From Balamuthia mandrillaris (taxonomy: Eukaryota > Discosea > Longamoebia > Balamuthiidae), in NCBI GenBank assembly GCA_031835245.1, contig JAVKOQ010000414.1, positions 5,001 through 41,391 of the forward strand: a DNA stretch of 36,391 nt. The letters run 5' to 3'. Below the pieces are notes generated by a model. It was not told the origin of the DNA. It did not search any database and saw nothing but the letters and a program-made list of their open reading frames with translations. Shown in pieces: positions 1 through 9,274 of the stretch (within the stretch, counting starts at the first letter, position 1; each line of letters starts with the position of its first letter). The position numbers were made by a program, and so were the translations under genes.

Positions 1-197
1 CCCAGTCGGGACTTTGGGCATGTATTAGCTCTAGAATTACTACGGTTATCCAAGTAGTAAAAATAAAGGAACCATCAAATAAACTATAACTGATTTAATG
101 AGCCATCCGCAGTCTCGCCGTATAAAAGCTTATACTTAGACATGCATGGCTTAATCTTTGAGACAAGCATATGACTACTGGCAGGATCAACCAGGTA
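1..197 (-). rRNA. 18S small-subunit rRNA, 5' end (partial)
   Basis: Read on the minus strand, this begins with the universal eukaryotic 18S start (TACCTGGTTGATCCTGCCAG, at 197-178). It continues through the conserved blocks for AGTCATATGCTTGTCTC, the GGATGGCTCATTAAATCAG segment and the AATTCTAGAGCTAATACATG block. About 197 of roughly 1,800 nt are present; the rest lies beyond the left edge. This is the RNA of the small ribosomal subunit, transcribed leftward out of the window by RNA polymerase I. All conserved blocks look intact, so this may be a functional unit. The variable stretch after TTTATTTGATGG is not enough to name the organism, and I did not resolve the lineage. Confidence 0.97.
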
Positions 198-1680
198 ACT
201 ACCGTCCTTTTCTTGGAACCTCCTTTTTTCCTTTGTTTAAAACAAAGGAAAAAATAGAAACCCCAACAAAGTCGTGGCTGCTAAGGCCTAGGTTGCTTCG
301 TTGCGTTATTTCTTTCTCTCTGTTCATCCAGCAAGACAGCACACAATATACCATCCCAGGATGATTCTTGTTGCTCTCTTATCCTTTGATCCAGAGATAA
401 GTAAGCATTGAAGGTTTGTTTTTTGCTGTGCTGAGTTGAAGCAAGCTTTGTGTTTCCACAGCTTGTTTCGCTCAACCGCTGCTTTTCCTGCCGTCTTGTT
501 TGCGCACCATTCTCCTGAGAAGGTCCAGGTTTTTCACAGGAAGCTGAAAATACTTCCTACCAGGACTTCTTTTCCTGCAAGCTACCCTTGTTTCTCTCCA
601 TCTCTCACCGCTGCCCTCCTTTTCCCCTTCCATGAGGAGGAAACTGTGGGAACAACAATAAGAGACTAAGAGACCAGCGTACTTGCTGTTGGTTTGTGTA
701 TGATCTGTTTTTGTGCAGAGCACATCACATACAAACTCCCCTCTTACTGGGGTGTCTTTCTTTGCTACCCTTACCACGCTACCCTTCACTCTATCTCTCT
801 CCAAGCGGAGATCGCTTAAGACCACCACCCAACAGAAGAGATGTGTTGAAGCAACGGGCAAGGCAAGCGTTCAGGTCCGAGAAACCTAGCACTTGAAAAG
901 CGCCAGATCCCCAAACCGTTTCTCTTCCCATCCTTGCATCTTGCGCCACAAGGACTCGGAAGATAAAGCTTGCCTTGGCGAGCTTTAGTCTGGTCCAGGG
1001 TTTATCGACAGCCAAGAAAGAAAAACGGTGCTTGCCTGGCGGCAAACTGTTTCCTTCTCAGCTCTCTCCCTCAACCGTCCCTTTGCTCCGCAGGACAAAC
1101 CTTTCGCATCCTCAAACCCACCTTGAGAGCAGCAGCCTGGAAGAAAAGAAGACACGCAACAGGTCATAGCTGGTTTGTGGCAGATCTATGCACCTTTTTG
1201 TTGCCTCTCTTCCTTCTCCCGCTGCTCCCTCTTTTTTACTCCCACCGGAGAACACCCAAAAGAAAAATGATCACCTGACCAGGGCTACTAGTGCGGCTGG
1301 TAGGAACCATGCTATGAACTCGCAGCATGTGCGGAATTTCCTTCCCCACACACAGGGCCGCCATAGTGACTCCCAAACCCACCCACCTTCGCTCCTTGTC
1401 AATCCTTTCTCTCCGCACCTGGATGTCCGTTTGGATCGACTTTTTGCAGGCCAGTTGCGGCAGGAGCCGCGCTTGAACATGCTACTACAGTCTGCATCCT
1501 CCCTTCGCTCCTGCGCTTTGAAAAGCGATTTTTTCTCTTGTTTTCTCGTTGACCCCCTCATTTTGTGCCAGCAAGCACTAGCGCTTTAACAGAAAATTAG
1601 GATCTATTTTTGTTGTAGTTTGACCAATGTTAGTTTGTAAATATCGACTCCTCGTAATTCTTAGCGTTTTATCAAGGATG
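198..1680 (-). other. Probable rDNA 5' external transcribed spacer / intergenic spacer
   Basis: This stretch lies directly upstream of the 18S start and has no recognisable protein gene. The open frames in it are short, overlap on both strands and have no family resemblance. It is more GC-rich than the DNA to its right. The plus strand is rich in pyrimidine runs, so the transcribed minus strand is purine-rich. By position it should hold the 5' external transcribed spacer and the RNA polymerase I promoter. Those promoters are not conserved in sequence between lineages, so I cannot point to a start site. The composition change near 1,600-1,700 is the likely end of rDNA-type sequence. Confidence 0.65.
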
Positions 1681-2042
1681 TGATCATTTATAAACAATTA
1701 CTGCTCCTTTCATCCTGTAAGAAGAAAACCCAAAAAAAAAAAAAAAAAAAGATCCAAAGGGGGAAAGGACCAGTGTGTCAAGCGAAGCATGCCTCTTGTC
1801 CTGCGTTGCTGCTCGAACAACAAGCAGAAAAAGCAGCATGTGCAGCTGCTTTGAAGGTAAAGTTGAAAGAGAAAGCTAAAGTCAAGTACAAAGCTTGTGC
1901 CCTCCTTGACAGTTTAAAACTATAAGAGGCCTTTCAAGCACTCCCTATGAAACAAGTTAACCTCTTTGAGTACTCAGACTCGGTCGGTTAGCTTCTGGAC
2001 AGTGTGTAAGGAGCCTACTCAGAAGACTACATGAACAATAAC
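1681..2042. other. Junction zone, no supported gene
   Basis: An A-rich run near 1,733-1,750 opens a plus-strand open frame (1680-1925) rich in lysine and alanine. It has no family resemblance, and its lysines come partly from the A run. I do not call it a gene. The remaining bases to 2,042 show nothing recognisable. Confidence 0.4.
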
Positions 2043-2184
2043 TGTGATAAAACTAGTAAAAGAACAACCTAATAGACACCATCTCAATGGGCATAGAAAA
2101 AAGACCTGTAATAAAATGCAAAAAAGAAATATATATATATACAAGGAGAGATAGGAATAGGTATTATAGGAGAGTGATATAATA
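2043..2184 (+). repeat. Family D LTR-like repeat, decayed copy
   Basis: This matches the ~138 bp family D repeat found at 10719, 29277 and 35988. The shared core includes an AAGAAATATATATA block, ACAAGGAGAGATAGG and GGTATTATAGGAGAGTG. It starts TGTGATAA like the others and ends ATATAATA. It is the most diverged copy, and I see no target duplication. Confidence 0.7.
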
Positions 2185-2264
2185 CTTTGCCCTCCTAGGC
2201 CAAAGTTACTCTGTGATTGACTATCAGGCTAGTAATCATGATATTGCTCTTCAATATGCCTGGA

Positions 2265-2516
2265 TCAGGTCTTTAGCATGAAGTGATGTCTTACAAGCAG
2301 TACAGGAATAAGAGGTCCTTTTAAGTTTGCCATTTTCGGAGCAGTCTCAATAGCATCAAAGTTTATCAAGCCTTTATAAGATTTCAACAGACAAGTTCTT
2401 GAGTTGTGTCCCTCTTTGCCACAAGTAGAACAGCAACCTTTCTTTTGTTTCTTCAGTGCCTCCATTTTTCTCTTTTTTCCCCTTTTTTTGTTTATTTCTG
2501 GCATTGACATCATCAT
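2265..2516 (-). CDS. Lysine-rich CCHC zinc-knuckle protein fragment (possible MULE-type transposase tail)
   Basis: This is an 83-residue open frame. Residues 1-27 are strongly basic (runs of Lys and Arg). Residues 29-42 form a zinc knuckle, CSTCGKEGHNSRTC, spaced C-x2-C-x4-H-x4-C. The order basic linker then GHN-x-RTC knuckle is typical of the C-terminal tails of Mutator-like (MULE) transposases. Similar knuckles occur in plant-type MYB-related regulators, so a host DNA-binding protein is possible. No catalytic domain is visible upstream: that side soon runs into an old LTR at 2955. Three ATG codons near the start make the true start uncertain. A 3' splice-like TTTTTGTAG lies just upstream on the minus strand, so the ATG may be inside an exon. 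It may be a truncated transposon or one exon of a longer gene. Confidence 0.5.
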   Translation of the reverse strand: MMMSMPEINKKRGKKRKMEALKKQKKGCCSTCGKEGHNSRTCLLKSYKGLINFDAIETAPKMANLKGPLIPVLLVRHHFMLKT

Positions 2517-2954
2517 TGTCTACAAAAATTTATTGTGATCAGAATGCAAAACAGTGACCACTTAGGTGGCCGGAAAACAGGCAATGGGTTAAAGCATATT
2601 CTTGGTCTTGTTCACTTTCTTGCATTCTTGTGTTACTAGTCCGAGCTAACACTTTGAAGTCAACAAAAAGAAAAAAAGAGCTCCTATGTTGAAGTTTTCC
2701 AACAAACCTTGTCTTTAAACATGACCTGGGAAGATAATTACTTTACATTTCCTAAGTATAAATCTAAGCTTCAAGATAAGTACTACAGTTTCAAGGCCAA
2801 ATTTGATAATTATTGTAGTGAAGTCTATGATAGAACTAAGAAAAAAACAAAGAGAAACATGGAAGCCAATTATATTTCATGATATGAAAAAAAAGCAAGT
2901 GTATTTATGTATGTTTTTATCAAAGTTTTCTTCATATTTTATAAGGAGAAAAGA
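2517..2954. other. Unassigned stretch with one small open frame and an LTR-end scrap
   Basis: Bases near 2,684-2,705 (ending AGTTTTCCAACA) match the outer end of family B LTRs, which suggests a scrap of one on the minus strand. A plus-strand frame at 2721-2882 encodes 53 residues starting MTWEDNYFTF, rich in lysine and tyrosine. I do not recognise it, and it is too short to call. Nothing else is visible. Confidence 0.35.
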
Positions 2955-3478
2955 GTGTTGGAAAACCAACCATTCCATTTATTCTGACTTCCTGTCAACA
3001 CTTTCCTTGGATACCTCCAAATTTCTTCAGAGGAAACTTCTCTTTTTCCTCTTCTTTCTTCTTGTTTATACTTTGTTCTTTTATGAATCTTTCTTTTAGC
3101 TTAAATATCACCTTTGTTTGCTTCTTTTTCTCTTTTTCTTGTCATAACCTGGCCTTGGGTTATGTCAATTCCTCTTTTTCTTACAACACTTACAAAGGAG
3201 AGATAAAATTGGGGTGGTTCTTGGTTTGCTCTTATTAGAAAGACCTGCTTCACGTGTACAATTTCCCTGTTTAATTCTGTTATTCTCTCCTTTTTCCCCC
3301 TTTTTTCCTTCCCCTCTCAGTAACACAATACTTGGAAATTCTGTTCATTGGTTGGTTGATATCATTCTATCAATCAGACCGAGATTGCATCATGTAATAT
3401 CCTCTTGGGACAACTTACAACACAATACAAGATACTTTTCTAGTATTTGTATTCTTCACTTTAGTAAATTAAGTTTGG
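2955..3478 (+). mobile_element. Old family B-type gypsy LTR, interrupted by a family A LTR
   Basis: The left part (2955-3139) starts TGTTGGAAAACC like the sense start of the B LTR. It carries the same GTCAACA/GGATACC region and the AGCTTAAATA TATA-like box near 3,098. The right part (3400-3478) matches the next section of the B LTR: GGGACAACTTACAACA, then CAAGATACTTT and TTTAGTAAATTAAGTT. A family A LTR sits between the two. This is a fossil that is clearly older than the B copy at 19267-25045. It passes into Co2 sequence at about 3,479. Confidence 0.7.
3140..3399 (-). repeat. Family A solo LTR inside an old B-type LTR
   Basis: This is about 260 bp and runs end to end with the A LTRs at 16897 and 27953. 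It starts TGTCATAACC and holds the shared GGTTCTTGGTTTGCTCTTAT block and a CTCCTTTTTCCCCC run. The flanks are TTCT (3136-3139) and TCCT (3400-3403), a likely 4-bp target duplication with one later change. Many differences from other copies are C-to-T or G-to-A. No internal element sequence is attached, so it looks like a solo LTR. Confidence 0.8.
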
Positions 3479-3646
3479 TTCTTTCTCAACTATAAATACC
3501 TTCCCTTCAATAGGAACGTGAAGAATTAACACGAAAAGCAACAACAATACACTTTAAAACCCACTTGTTTTCTTTTTCTCATTAAATACATTTAGCTCCT
3601 ATCTTTCTCTTGTTTCCTGTCTTGGTTCTAGGCTCAGGTTTTAACA
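3479..3646 (+). repeat. Family Co2 LTR, 3' part
   Basis: This matches the right half of the Co2 LTR at 5599-5989: the TCTCAACTATAAATAC TATA-like box, the ACTTGTTTTCTTTTTCTC and ATTAAATACATTT blocks, and the terminal GGTTTTAACA. The left half is absent. The copy abuts an old B-type LTR at about 3,478, so the two were joined by insertion or recombination. Confidence 0.7.
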
Positions 3647-4077
3647 TTTTTTTTGACAAGTTAAACAATTTGATGATGGAAGCTTCATGACAGACACAAT
3701 AGCAATAGCTACAATATATGACAATGGGAAACACTAACTAACCACTGACATTAACTTCTGATGGAGGCTTATCACCCACAGATTCACAACAAACCTCAAT
3801 AATCACTCTACAGATCATGGTACTTTTACAGTAGTAACAACAATAACTGCAGCAACAGCAATTACAACTGCAATCTCTCCTTCAACAATAATCTTTTGCT
3901 TCTTTAGTACCAACTATCTCTTTGTTATTTTCAGCTGCCTTAGGTAAACTTCTTTTATGTCACAAATGGTGACACCTTCTGGTTTGACATTTGCCTCTTG
4001 GTCATGTTAGAAGAGTAGAGGTGTGCAATGGAAGGGAAACAATGTGTAGAAGAAAAGATGTGTATTGTCTGTCTATC
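3647..4077. other. Unassigned sequence left of the copia element
   Basis: The plus strand is rich in CAA, ACA and AAT triplets between 3,700 and 3,900. I found no coding family, no RNA gene and no match to the other repeats of the window. It is the left flank of the Co1 copia element. Confidence 0.4.
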
Positions 4078-4262
4078 TGTTAGAGTACAAACAATAAAGA
4101 AGCTCTTTAAATATAAGAGTGGAAGAAAGGAGAAATAGGATAGCATCATAGCTATCAGAAGGAAAGGAAGAGATGGCATCAAAAAATGATGACATCGTGT
4201 AAATCAGGGAATTAGGAAATAGAGAAAGCGGGTAATAGGAGCATTGTAGAGAAATTTCAACA
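4078..4262 (-). repeat. Co1 copia LTR, 3' copy
   Basis: This is 185 bp, TGTTAGAGTAC to GAAATTTCAACA. It pairs with 8061-8244 over its full length, including the TTTAAATATAAGAG block. The polypurine tract lies immediately to the right (4263-4271 on the plus strand, CTCCCCGTC). Confidence 0.9.
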
Positions 4263-4299
4263 CTCCCCGTCAATGTGACCTGGATACCTGACACCTGGA

Positions 4300-5598
4300 T
4301 AGCTTGCTGATGCTTAGCCTTGGCAAGGTTCTTGGTAAGGATGTCCACGATGTTGTCCCTGGTAGGAATGTACCTGAGAGCTATTTCCTTGGAGGCTGCC
4401 TTTTCTTGAATGAAGTGCCAACGGATGGAGATGTGCTTGGTCCTTGGATAATGAACAGGGTTCTTGGCCAAGTCAATGGAGCCTTTGTTATCCACATGGA
4501 TGGTAGTTGGGTCACATTGTTTGTAGCTGAGGTCTTTGAGAAGATATTTGAGCCAGGTTGCTTCACACATAGCTTGAGAGAGTTGTTGGTGCCGAGGAGA
4601 TAGCGGAGGATGTGCTTCACTGACTTCCAATGTTGAAGAGTTGGCTCGGAGAGGAATTGAGAGACTTGGCTGACAGCAGTTGCAATGTCAGGACGAGTTC
4701 CAACCATGGCATACATGGGAATGCCAACTGCGCTGCAATAGGGTATCGTGGTGTCCAAAGGGCTTTGGTTTGGTCGTTTCTTGAGAATAATGTCGCCAGG
4801 ATCCAAAGGAGTAAACTGTGAGTAGGATGATTCTTTGGAGAGGTTGAAGCATTTGAGAATATCATTCATGTACTTGGTTTGAAGAAGAGTGGTTTTACGA
4901 TTCTTGTGGACATGTTTGATTTCAAGCCCAAGGATATATTTCGCATCACCAAGGTTTTTCATATTGAAATGTTGCTAGAGTACAGACTTTATGTAGGCAA
5001 GAAGTTGCTTATTCGAGGTGGTGATGAGTAAGTCATCCACATAAAGGGCAATGATACATTTTTCTTCCCCTTTGAACTTGACGTAGATACACTGGTCTGC
5101 CGAGGATTGCATAAAGCTGAGACTCTTGAGAAACTCATTGATGACATGGTTCCAGATTCTTGGAGCTTGCTTGAGGCCGTAGAGAGAGTGTTGGAGATGC
5201 CATACCCAGTCTGGATGCTCAGGATCAACAAAGCCTTCAAGTTGTTCCATGTAGATTTCCACATCGAGAACACTATAGAGAAAGGCAGTGTTGGTATCCA
5301 TCTGGTGAAGCTCCATGTCTTCAGAGGTGGCTATGTAGATGAGGATACAAACCGAGATGAGCTTAGCAACTGGAGAGAAAGTCTTGAAGTAGTCGATGCC
5401 GGCAACTTGAGTAAAGCCTTTAGCAAAGAAATGGGACTTGTAGTGATTGATGATAATATTGGGGTTGATTTTGAGATAATGGACCCACTTGGACTTGATG
5501 ATATGCTTCTACTACTTTTGACTGGTGATTTTCTTCGGACATGGAACAAGGACGTAGGTCTTGTTCTTGATAAGTGAGTTGATTTCACTATGCATGGC
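4300..5598 (-). pseudogene. Co1 reverse transcriptase and RNase H region (fossil)
   Basis: The Ty1/copia polymerase region is recognisable by family motifs. Near 5,500-5,598 is the N-terminal AMHSEINSL...NKTYVLVP block. Next comes MDTNTAFLYS..LDVEIYMEQ (about 5,230-5,316) and the LYGLKQAPRIW block. The YVDD polymerase motif, in IALYVDDLLIT, lies near 5,015-5,045. NLGDAKYILGLEIKH marks the thumb. The RNase H half holds SPRHQQLSQAMCEATWL and the HVDNKGSIDLAKNP block near 4,470-4,510, and ILTKNLAKAKHQ near the end. The product would copy element RNA into DNA in cytoplasmic particles. It is a fossil with several breaks. Confidence 0.85.
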
Positions 5599-5989
5599 TG
5601 TTGGCAACTGCCAACATAACCAACTCTTTCTTCGTTTCTTTCTTCATTTCTTTTCTCTTTTCTGTCGACAATCTCACGTCAGCTATCATCGATCTTTTAT
5701 GTCGACACCGAGCCATTCCGAAGATTTTTCTCCTGCCTTCCCTGGAACTTTCCTGAGCCTAGAACTTAAGAACAAAGAAACCAAGAAGTCACTCCCCAAC
5801 CCCGAGCCCCTTACCTTCCTTGGTTGCCTTCTCAACTATAAATACTTTTCCCACAACCAAGAACACACAGATGAAAAAACGAAGAAACAACACACTCACA
5901 AACACACTTGTTTTCTTCCTCTCATTAAATACGTTTGGCTCCCGTCTTTCTCTTGGTTCCTGTCTTGGTTCTATGCTCAGGTTCTAACA
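5599..5989 (+). repeat. Family Co2 solo LTR nested in the copia element
   Basis: This is a 391 bp LTR, TGTTGGCAACTGCC to GGTTCTAACA, with a CTATAAATAC TATA-like box near 5,840. It interrupts the Co1 pol region between integrase and reverse transcriptase. The flanks TGGC (5595-5598) and TGGT (5990-5993) look like a 4-bp target duplication with one change. It matches 29418-29809 end to end. No internal sequence of its own remains. Confidence 0.85.
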
Positions 5990-7230
5990 TGGTTGCATTC
6001 CAATTTGATGAGGAGCATTTGCTGCTGTCCTTGTGTGTTGAGACATTCCTTGAACTTGTTGCTGAGTTATTCTCCGCCACTGTTGCTGTGGAACATATGA
6101 ATATTGAGGCCGGTCTGCTTGACCATGCGAGGGGGAAAATGTTCAAAGTATTCAGGAACTTCATTTTTGCGTTTCATAAAGTTGACCCAAGTTTTATGAG
6201 TAGCATCATCAGTGAAGGTGACAAAGTAGTGAGTACCACTGTTTGAGGGACTCATAGGGCCACAGACATCAGAGTAAATGAGAGCTAGTCTTTCAGTTTC
6301 ACGTGTTGAGGACTTCTTAGGTGCCTTGACTTGTTGTTGCTTACTGAGGATACAGGCTTGACATGGAGGAACATCTGGGAGAGTTTTGCTTCCACAGCCG
6401 CTGGAGAATTTAATGCTGTTGATGAGGAGAGGTAACCAACAGAGAGAGTTGAGGTTGATATGACCAAGACATCGATGCCAGAGTTCAAGGGGCATGGGCT
6501 GCAGATAGGCAGGAGTGTTGGTGGGATGCCATGAAGTAGAGGAAAGAAGCTCTTTGGAGGAGACCGAGCTTGCAAAGTAAGCATAGGCATGACCATCTTT
6601 AATGATGTGATAAGCATGGACCAGGTAGGTTCTGTTGGGTATGACAACAACACATCTTTGCTTGCTGTCATAGATGATACACGAGCTCATGTTGAAGTCG
6701 ACCTTGAAGCCAGCATCTGTGAGAGCTGACATGGAGAGTAGATTTGTAGAAAGGTCTGGAACTAGAACGTTCTTAAGTGTCATGGAGGTTTTACCATCAT
6801 CAAGGGCAAGAGAGATGTTGCCTTGAGCAACCGCAGGGACAGACTGATTGTTTCCCAAAATGACTTTTTGAGTATACCAAAAATCAAGATCAGTGAACCA
6901 TTTGTTGTGCGGACTCATGTGTTTGCTTGCTTTAGAATCGAGATACCAGTAAACAGTTTTTATTGACAACATAGAAGAGAAGGAGGAGGAAGAGGAGTGA
7001 CGATTTTCTTCGTCTTGAGCCATGAAAGCCACATAGGTTTCTTCATCATCATTGGAGGAGTCCATTGGTTGCTTGTTTTTGCCTTTGTCATTTCGCTTCT
7101 CCTTTTTGCTGCTGGATGGATAGCTGAACTTCTTCCAGCATCTTCTACTTGGGTGGTTCTGCTGTTGGCAGTGCTTGCAGGACGGGAACTTGTTCTTTTT
7201 TCTTCATTGCAAACTGCTGCCTGAGGAGCC
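5990..7230 (-). pseudogene. Co1 zinc knuckle, protease and integrase region (fossil)
   Basis: From right to left: a CCHC knuckle (CKHCQQQNHPSRRC, about 7,150-7,195), then an acidic and serine-rich spacer. The aspartic protease region follows, beginning WYLDSKASKHMS near 6,940, with the VLVPDLSTNLLS block. Then come the GAG-pre-integrase segment with LWHRCLGHINLNSL and a CQAC zinc motif near 6,345. The integrase core begins with LIYSDVCGPM and FTDDATHKTWV. This order is diagnostic of Ty1/copia. The protein would mature the polyprotein and insert the DNA copy. The right part of the integrase meets the Co2 LTR. It is a fossil with several breaks across Co1. Confidence 0.82.
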
Positions 7231-8040
7231 TTTGTTCTGTCAGTAAGGTTTGCCAGTTTTGGTGAAGCGCACCTGTTCCTCCAGTATGACGCCCTTTTAG
7301 CTTCAGCAAGAGTGCTCTACCATCGTGGTGTTCAGGGCCTCATCCACTGTTTTTGCAGCATTAGCCCCATGAAAAAGATCATAGTACTTGTTAGGAAGAC
7401 AGAAGATGGCTGTTGGTTGAATCCAACCTTAGGAAGGAAAGAGTCGGTGATGAGACAAGGAGTGTATTCAAGAGAATAGAGGAAAGACAACAAGAGTGAA
7501 TCTCCGATGTTGCTTCAAGTACACCAAGAGAAAGGGGAAAAGGGAGAAAGGAAGGATGGGGGATACAAAAGAAAGGAGAGCTGAGGGTCTGGGACAGATC
7601 CAACATGAGGAGTCTTGAGATAAGTGTTGGTGATTCTACCAACATGGTGATTGTTGCTTGAGTGGAACTGCCAACAGAAAGAATGGGATTTTCGGGTTTG
7701 TTGGCATAGAAGGTAAGTTTGTTGAGTAGGTCTTTCAGAGTTGAGATGTCTGTAGTGAAAGAGGCTTCATTCACTTTATGACTTATGAGTTGCTTCAGTA
7801 GCCCTACTGCCTCCATTTGGTCAACGCAGTGAAAGAGATAGTCAAGTTTGTTCAACATATCGCCAGGGTAGGGTAGGTCATGCATGAAGTTGTGGATCCA
7901 GGGAGACAGAGAAAGCGTGATGATCTCGCAGCACTTGCCAATATCTTGTTGCTGCTTGTTGTACACTGTTGCATCTACACTGGCATCAGCAGGGGCAGCG
8001 ATGATACCTGAGCCTCCGGTTTCTAACATCATGATGGTTG
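7231..8040 (-). pseudogene. Co1 Gag region (fossil), holding a family C LTR
   Basis: This lies where copia Gag is expected, just inside the 5' LTR and before the knuckle. The N-terminal frame starts MMLETGGSG near 8,032 and holds helix-like segments (TLKDLLNKLTFYANKPEN near 7,690-7,740). It has no strongly conserved motif, as usual for Gag, so the call rests mostly on position. A family C LTR (7411-7644) is inserted in it. Gag would form the virus-like particle. It is a fossil. Confidence 0.6.
7411..7644 (-). repeat. Family C solo LTR nested in copia Gag
   Basis: This is a 234 bp repeat with inverted ends TGTTGGT...ACCAACA. It is the reverse complement of the family C copies at 28736-28970 and 31197-31433. 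The flanks are TGGC (7407-7410) and TGGT (7645-7648), consistent with a 4-bp target duplication with one change. No internal sequence is attached. Confidence 0.85.
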
Positions 8041-8060
8041 TGTTGCCTTTTGTTGTTATC

Positions 8061-8244
8061 TGTTAAGGTACAAATAATAAAGATGCTCTTTAAATATAAG
8101 AGTAGAAGAAAGGAGAAATAGGATAGCATCATAGCTATCAGAAGGAAAGGAAGAGATGTCATCAAGGATGATGACATTGGGTAAATCAGGGAATTAGGAA
8201 ATAGAGAAAGAGGGTAATAGGAGCATTGTAGAGAAATTTCAACA
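8061..8244 (-). repeat. Co1 copia LTR, 5' copy
   Basis: This is 184 bp, TGTTAAGGTAC to GAAATTTCAACA, paired with 4078-4262. The bases just inside it (minus strand GATAACAACAAAAGG) do not begin with the usual TGG of a primer-binding site. The element may use an internal tRNA region, as several copia elements do, or the site has decayed. Confidence 0.88.
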
Positions 8245-8510
8245 GGTCATAGCCTATCCTTTGGACTTCAATACTTAGTACTTATACTAAGCTCATTATT
8301 TACGATGAGGACAACTATAAGTCCAAATTCTAGACCCTTCTATCAACATCAACACCTTTCAGCAAGTATTGAATAACTTAACCACACATTTTGCTCTTGT
8401 AAAGAGAACTCTGAACTGCATATTCCTGGCCAAGATGTAGACCTCTTTTGATGACTCTCTTCCTGTATCTCGACTTTGATGGCACACTTTTCTTGTCTCT
8501 GAAATAGCTG
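8245..8510. repeat. Old unnamed repeat, inverted copy at 16381-16610
   Basis: Two blocks match the reverse complement of 16381-16610: CCTATCCTTTGGACTTCAAT near the start, and TTCCTGGCCAAGATGT followed by TTTTGATGACTCTC near the end. The copies are diverged, with many small differences. Neither has a recognised domain, and I do not know the parent element. Confidence 0.6.
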
Positions 8511-9070
8511 CAACAGTGTCCACTTCACTAGTGCTTCCTTATTTATTCATGTCTGTCCTGCTTCTACTTCTTCATCCTTTTCTCTTCCTTTTTCTTTTTC
8601 TTTTTCTTGTTCTGCAATTCACCAACTGCCCAAGTTCAACTCAGGAAAACTCAACACTCTCTTTTTCCTTAAGTGCTTTGAAACAATCCTTAATGTCCAT
8701 CATTATCTGCCAGATCCTTGGTATCTTGCTTTCACCTCTTTAATCATTGATCCTGATTTCCTTTCACTGGACAAGGCAAACTTTGGCTTTAAACATAACC
8801 TGTGTCTTCCTCACTATTCTTCTTCACCAATTTTGTAAATCAAAATAATAAATTTCTCCCCTTAATTTTTTTGATTATTTTATTACTACCAAGAGGTAGA
8901 AAGGTCATCATTGTATGCCCTCTCAAAGAGTTTTGCACTGAGTTGTAATTGATAACCCTTTTTTAGAACAAGTTTTCTGTCTTTTGTAAAGTTCAATCTA
9001 CACAGAAATTGTGTTTAGCAATATTTGAATATGAAATAAATCATCCAAGTGCAATTTCCACCACATCAAT
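8511..9070. other. Unassigned, pyrimidine-rich then AT-rich
   Basis: A long run of TTTTTC repeats lies near 8,576-8,610, and the following sequence is AT-rich. The plus-strand open frame at 8516-8743 is made of this low-complexity run and is not supported. I see no gene. Confidence 0.4.
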
Positions 9071-9274
9071 CTATATAATCACTGAACTTTTCAATGTCTT
9101 TGTTGTAAAGGTTTTGTAGAGGATCCAACCTGGAGGATTTTTTGTTCTCTGTGTGATAGTGTTGACAGACAGGTTATATAAGTCTACAAGAATAGAGTCA
9201 GCTGTATCAGAGTCAAGCAGTGACCAGCCATCAACAGCAGAATATGACAAAATTGAGAAACAAAAGAGAATCAC
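9071..9274 (-). other. Short unrecognised open frame
   Basis: This frame of 67 residues starts MILFCFSILS and holds a mixed-composition stretch (SLLDSDTADSILVDLYNLSV) that looks more protein-like than its surroundings. No family is recognised, and no partner frame is visible next to it. It could be a scrap of an old coding element or chance. Confidence 0.2.

Larger units (their letters stand above)
4078..8244 (-). mobile_element. Co1: broken Ty1/copia retrotransposon with two solo LTRs nested in it
   Basis: A pair of ~184 bp direct repeats (4078-4262 and 8061-8244) bounds the element; both start TGTTA and end TTTCAACA. Reading right to left come a Gag region, a CCHC knuckle, protease, GAG-pre-integrase and integrase, then reverse transcriptase and RNase H. 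Integrase before reverse transcriptase is the Ty1/copia order. A purine run (GACGGGGAG) just inside the left LTR is the polypurine tract. The LTRs differ at about 11 sites plus one small length change, roughly 6%, an age like that of gypsy element A. A Co2 LTR (5599-5989) and a family C LTR (7411-7644) are inserted in it. It is broken, with several breaks. I see no target duplication outside the LTRs. Confidence 0.88.

Noticed and set aside
158-1589. Many open frames of 60-133 residues on both strands beside the 18S gene
   Set aside because: They overlap each other on opposite strands, have no family resemblance and lie in rDNA spacer. They are chance frames in GC-richer DNA.
1680-1925. Lysine-rich 81-residue frame
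   Set aside because: Its lysine run comes from an A homopolymer, and no domain or coding context supports it.
3214-3495. Frame in the A-type LTR, repeated at 16192 and 27828
   Set aside because: The same frame recurs because the LTR recurs. It is non-coding LTR sequence.
4078-8244. Target duplication for the Co1 copia element
   Set aside because: The left flank (CTATC) and right flank (GGTCA) do not match, so no duplication is claimed.
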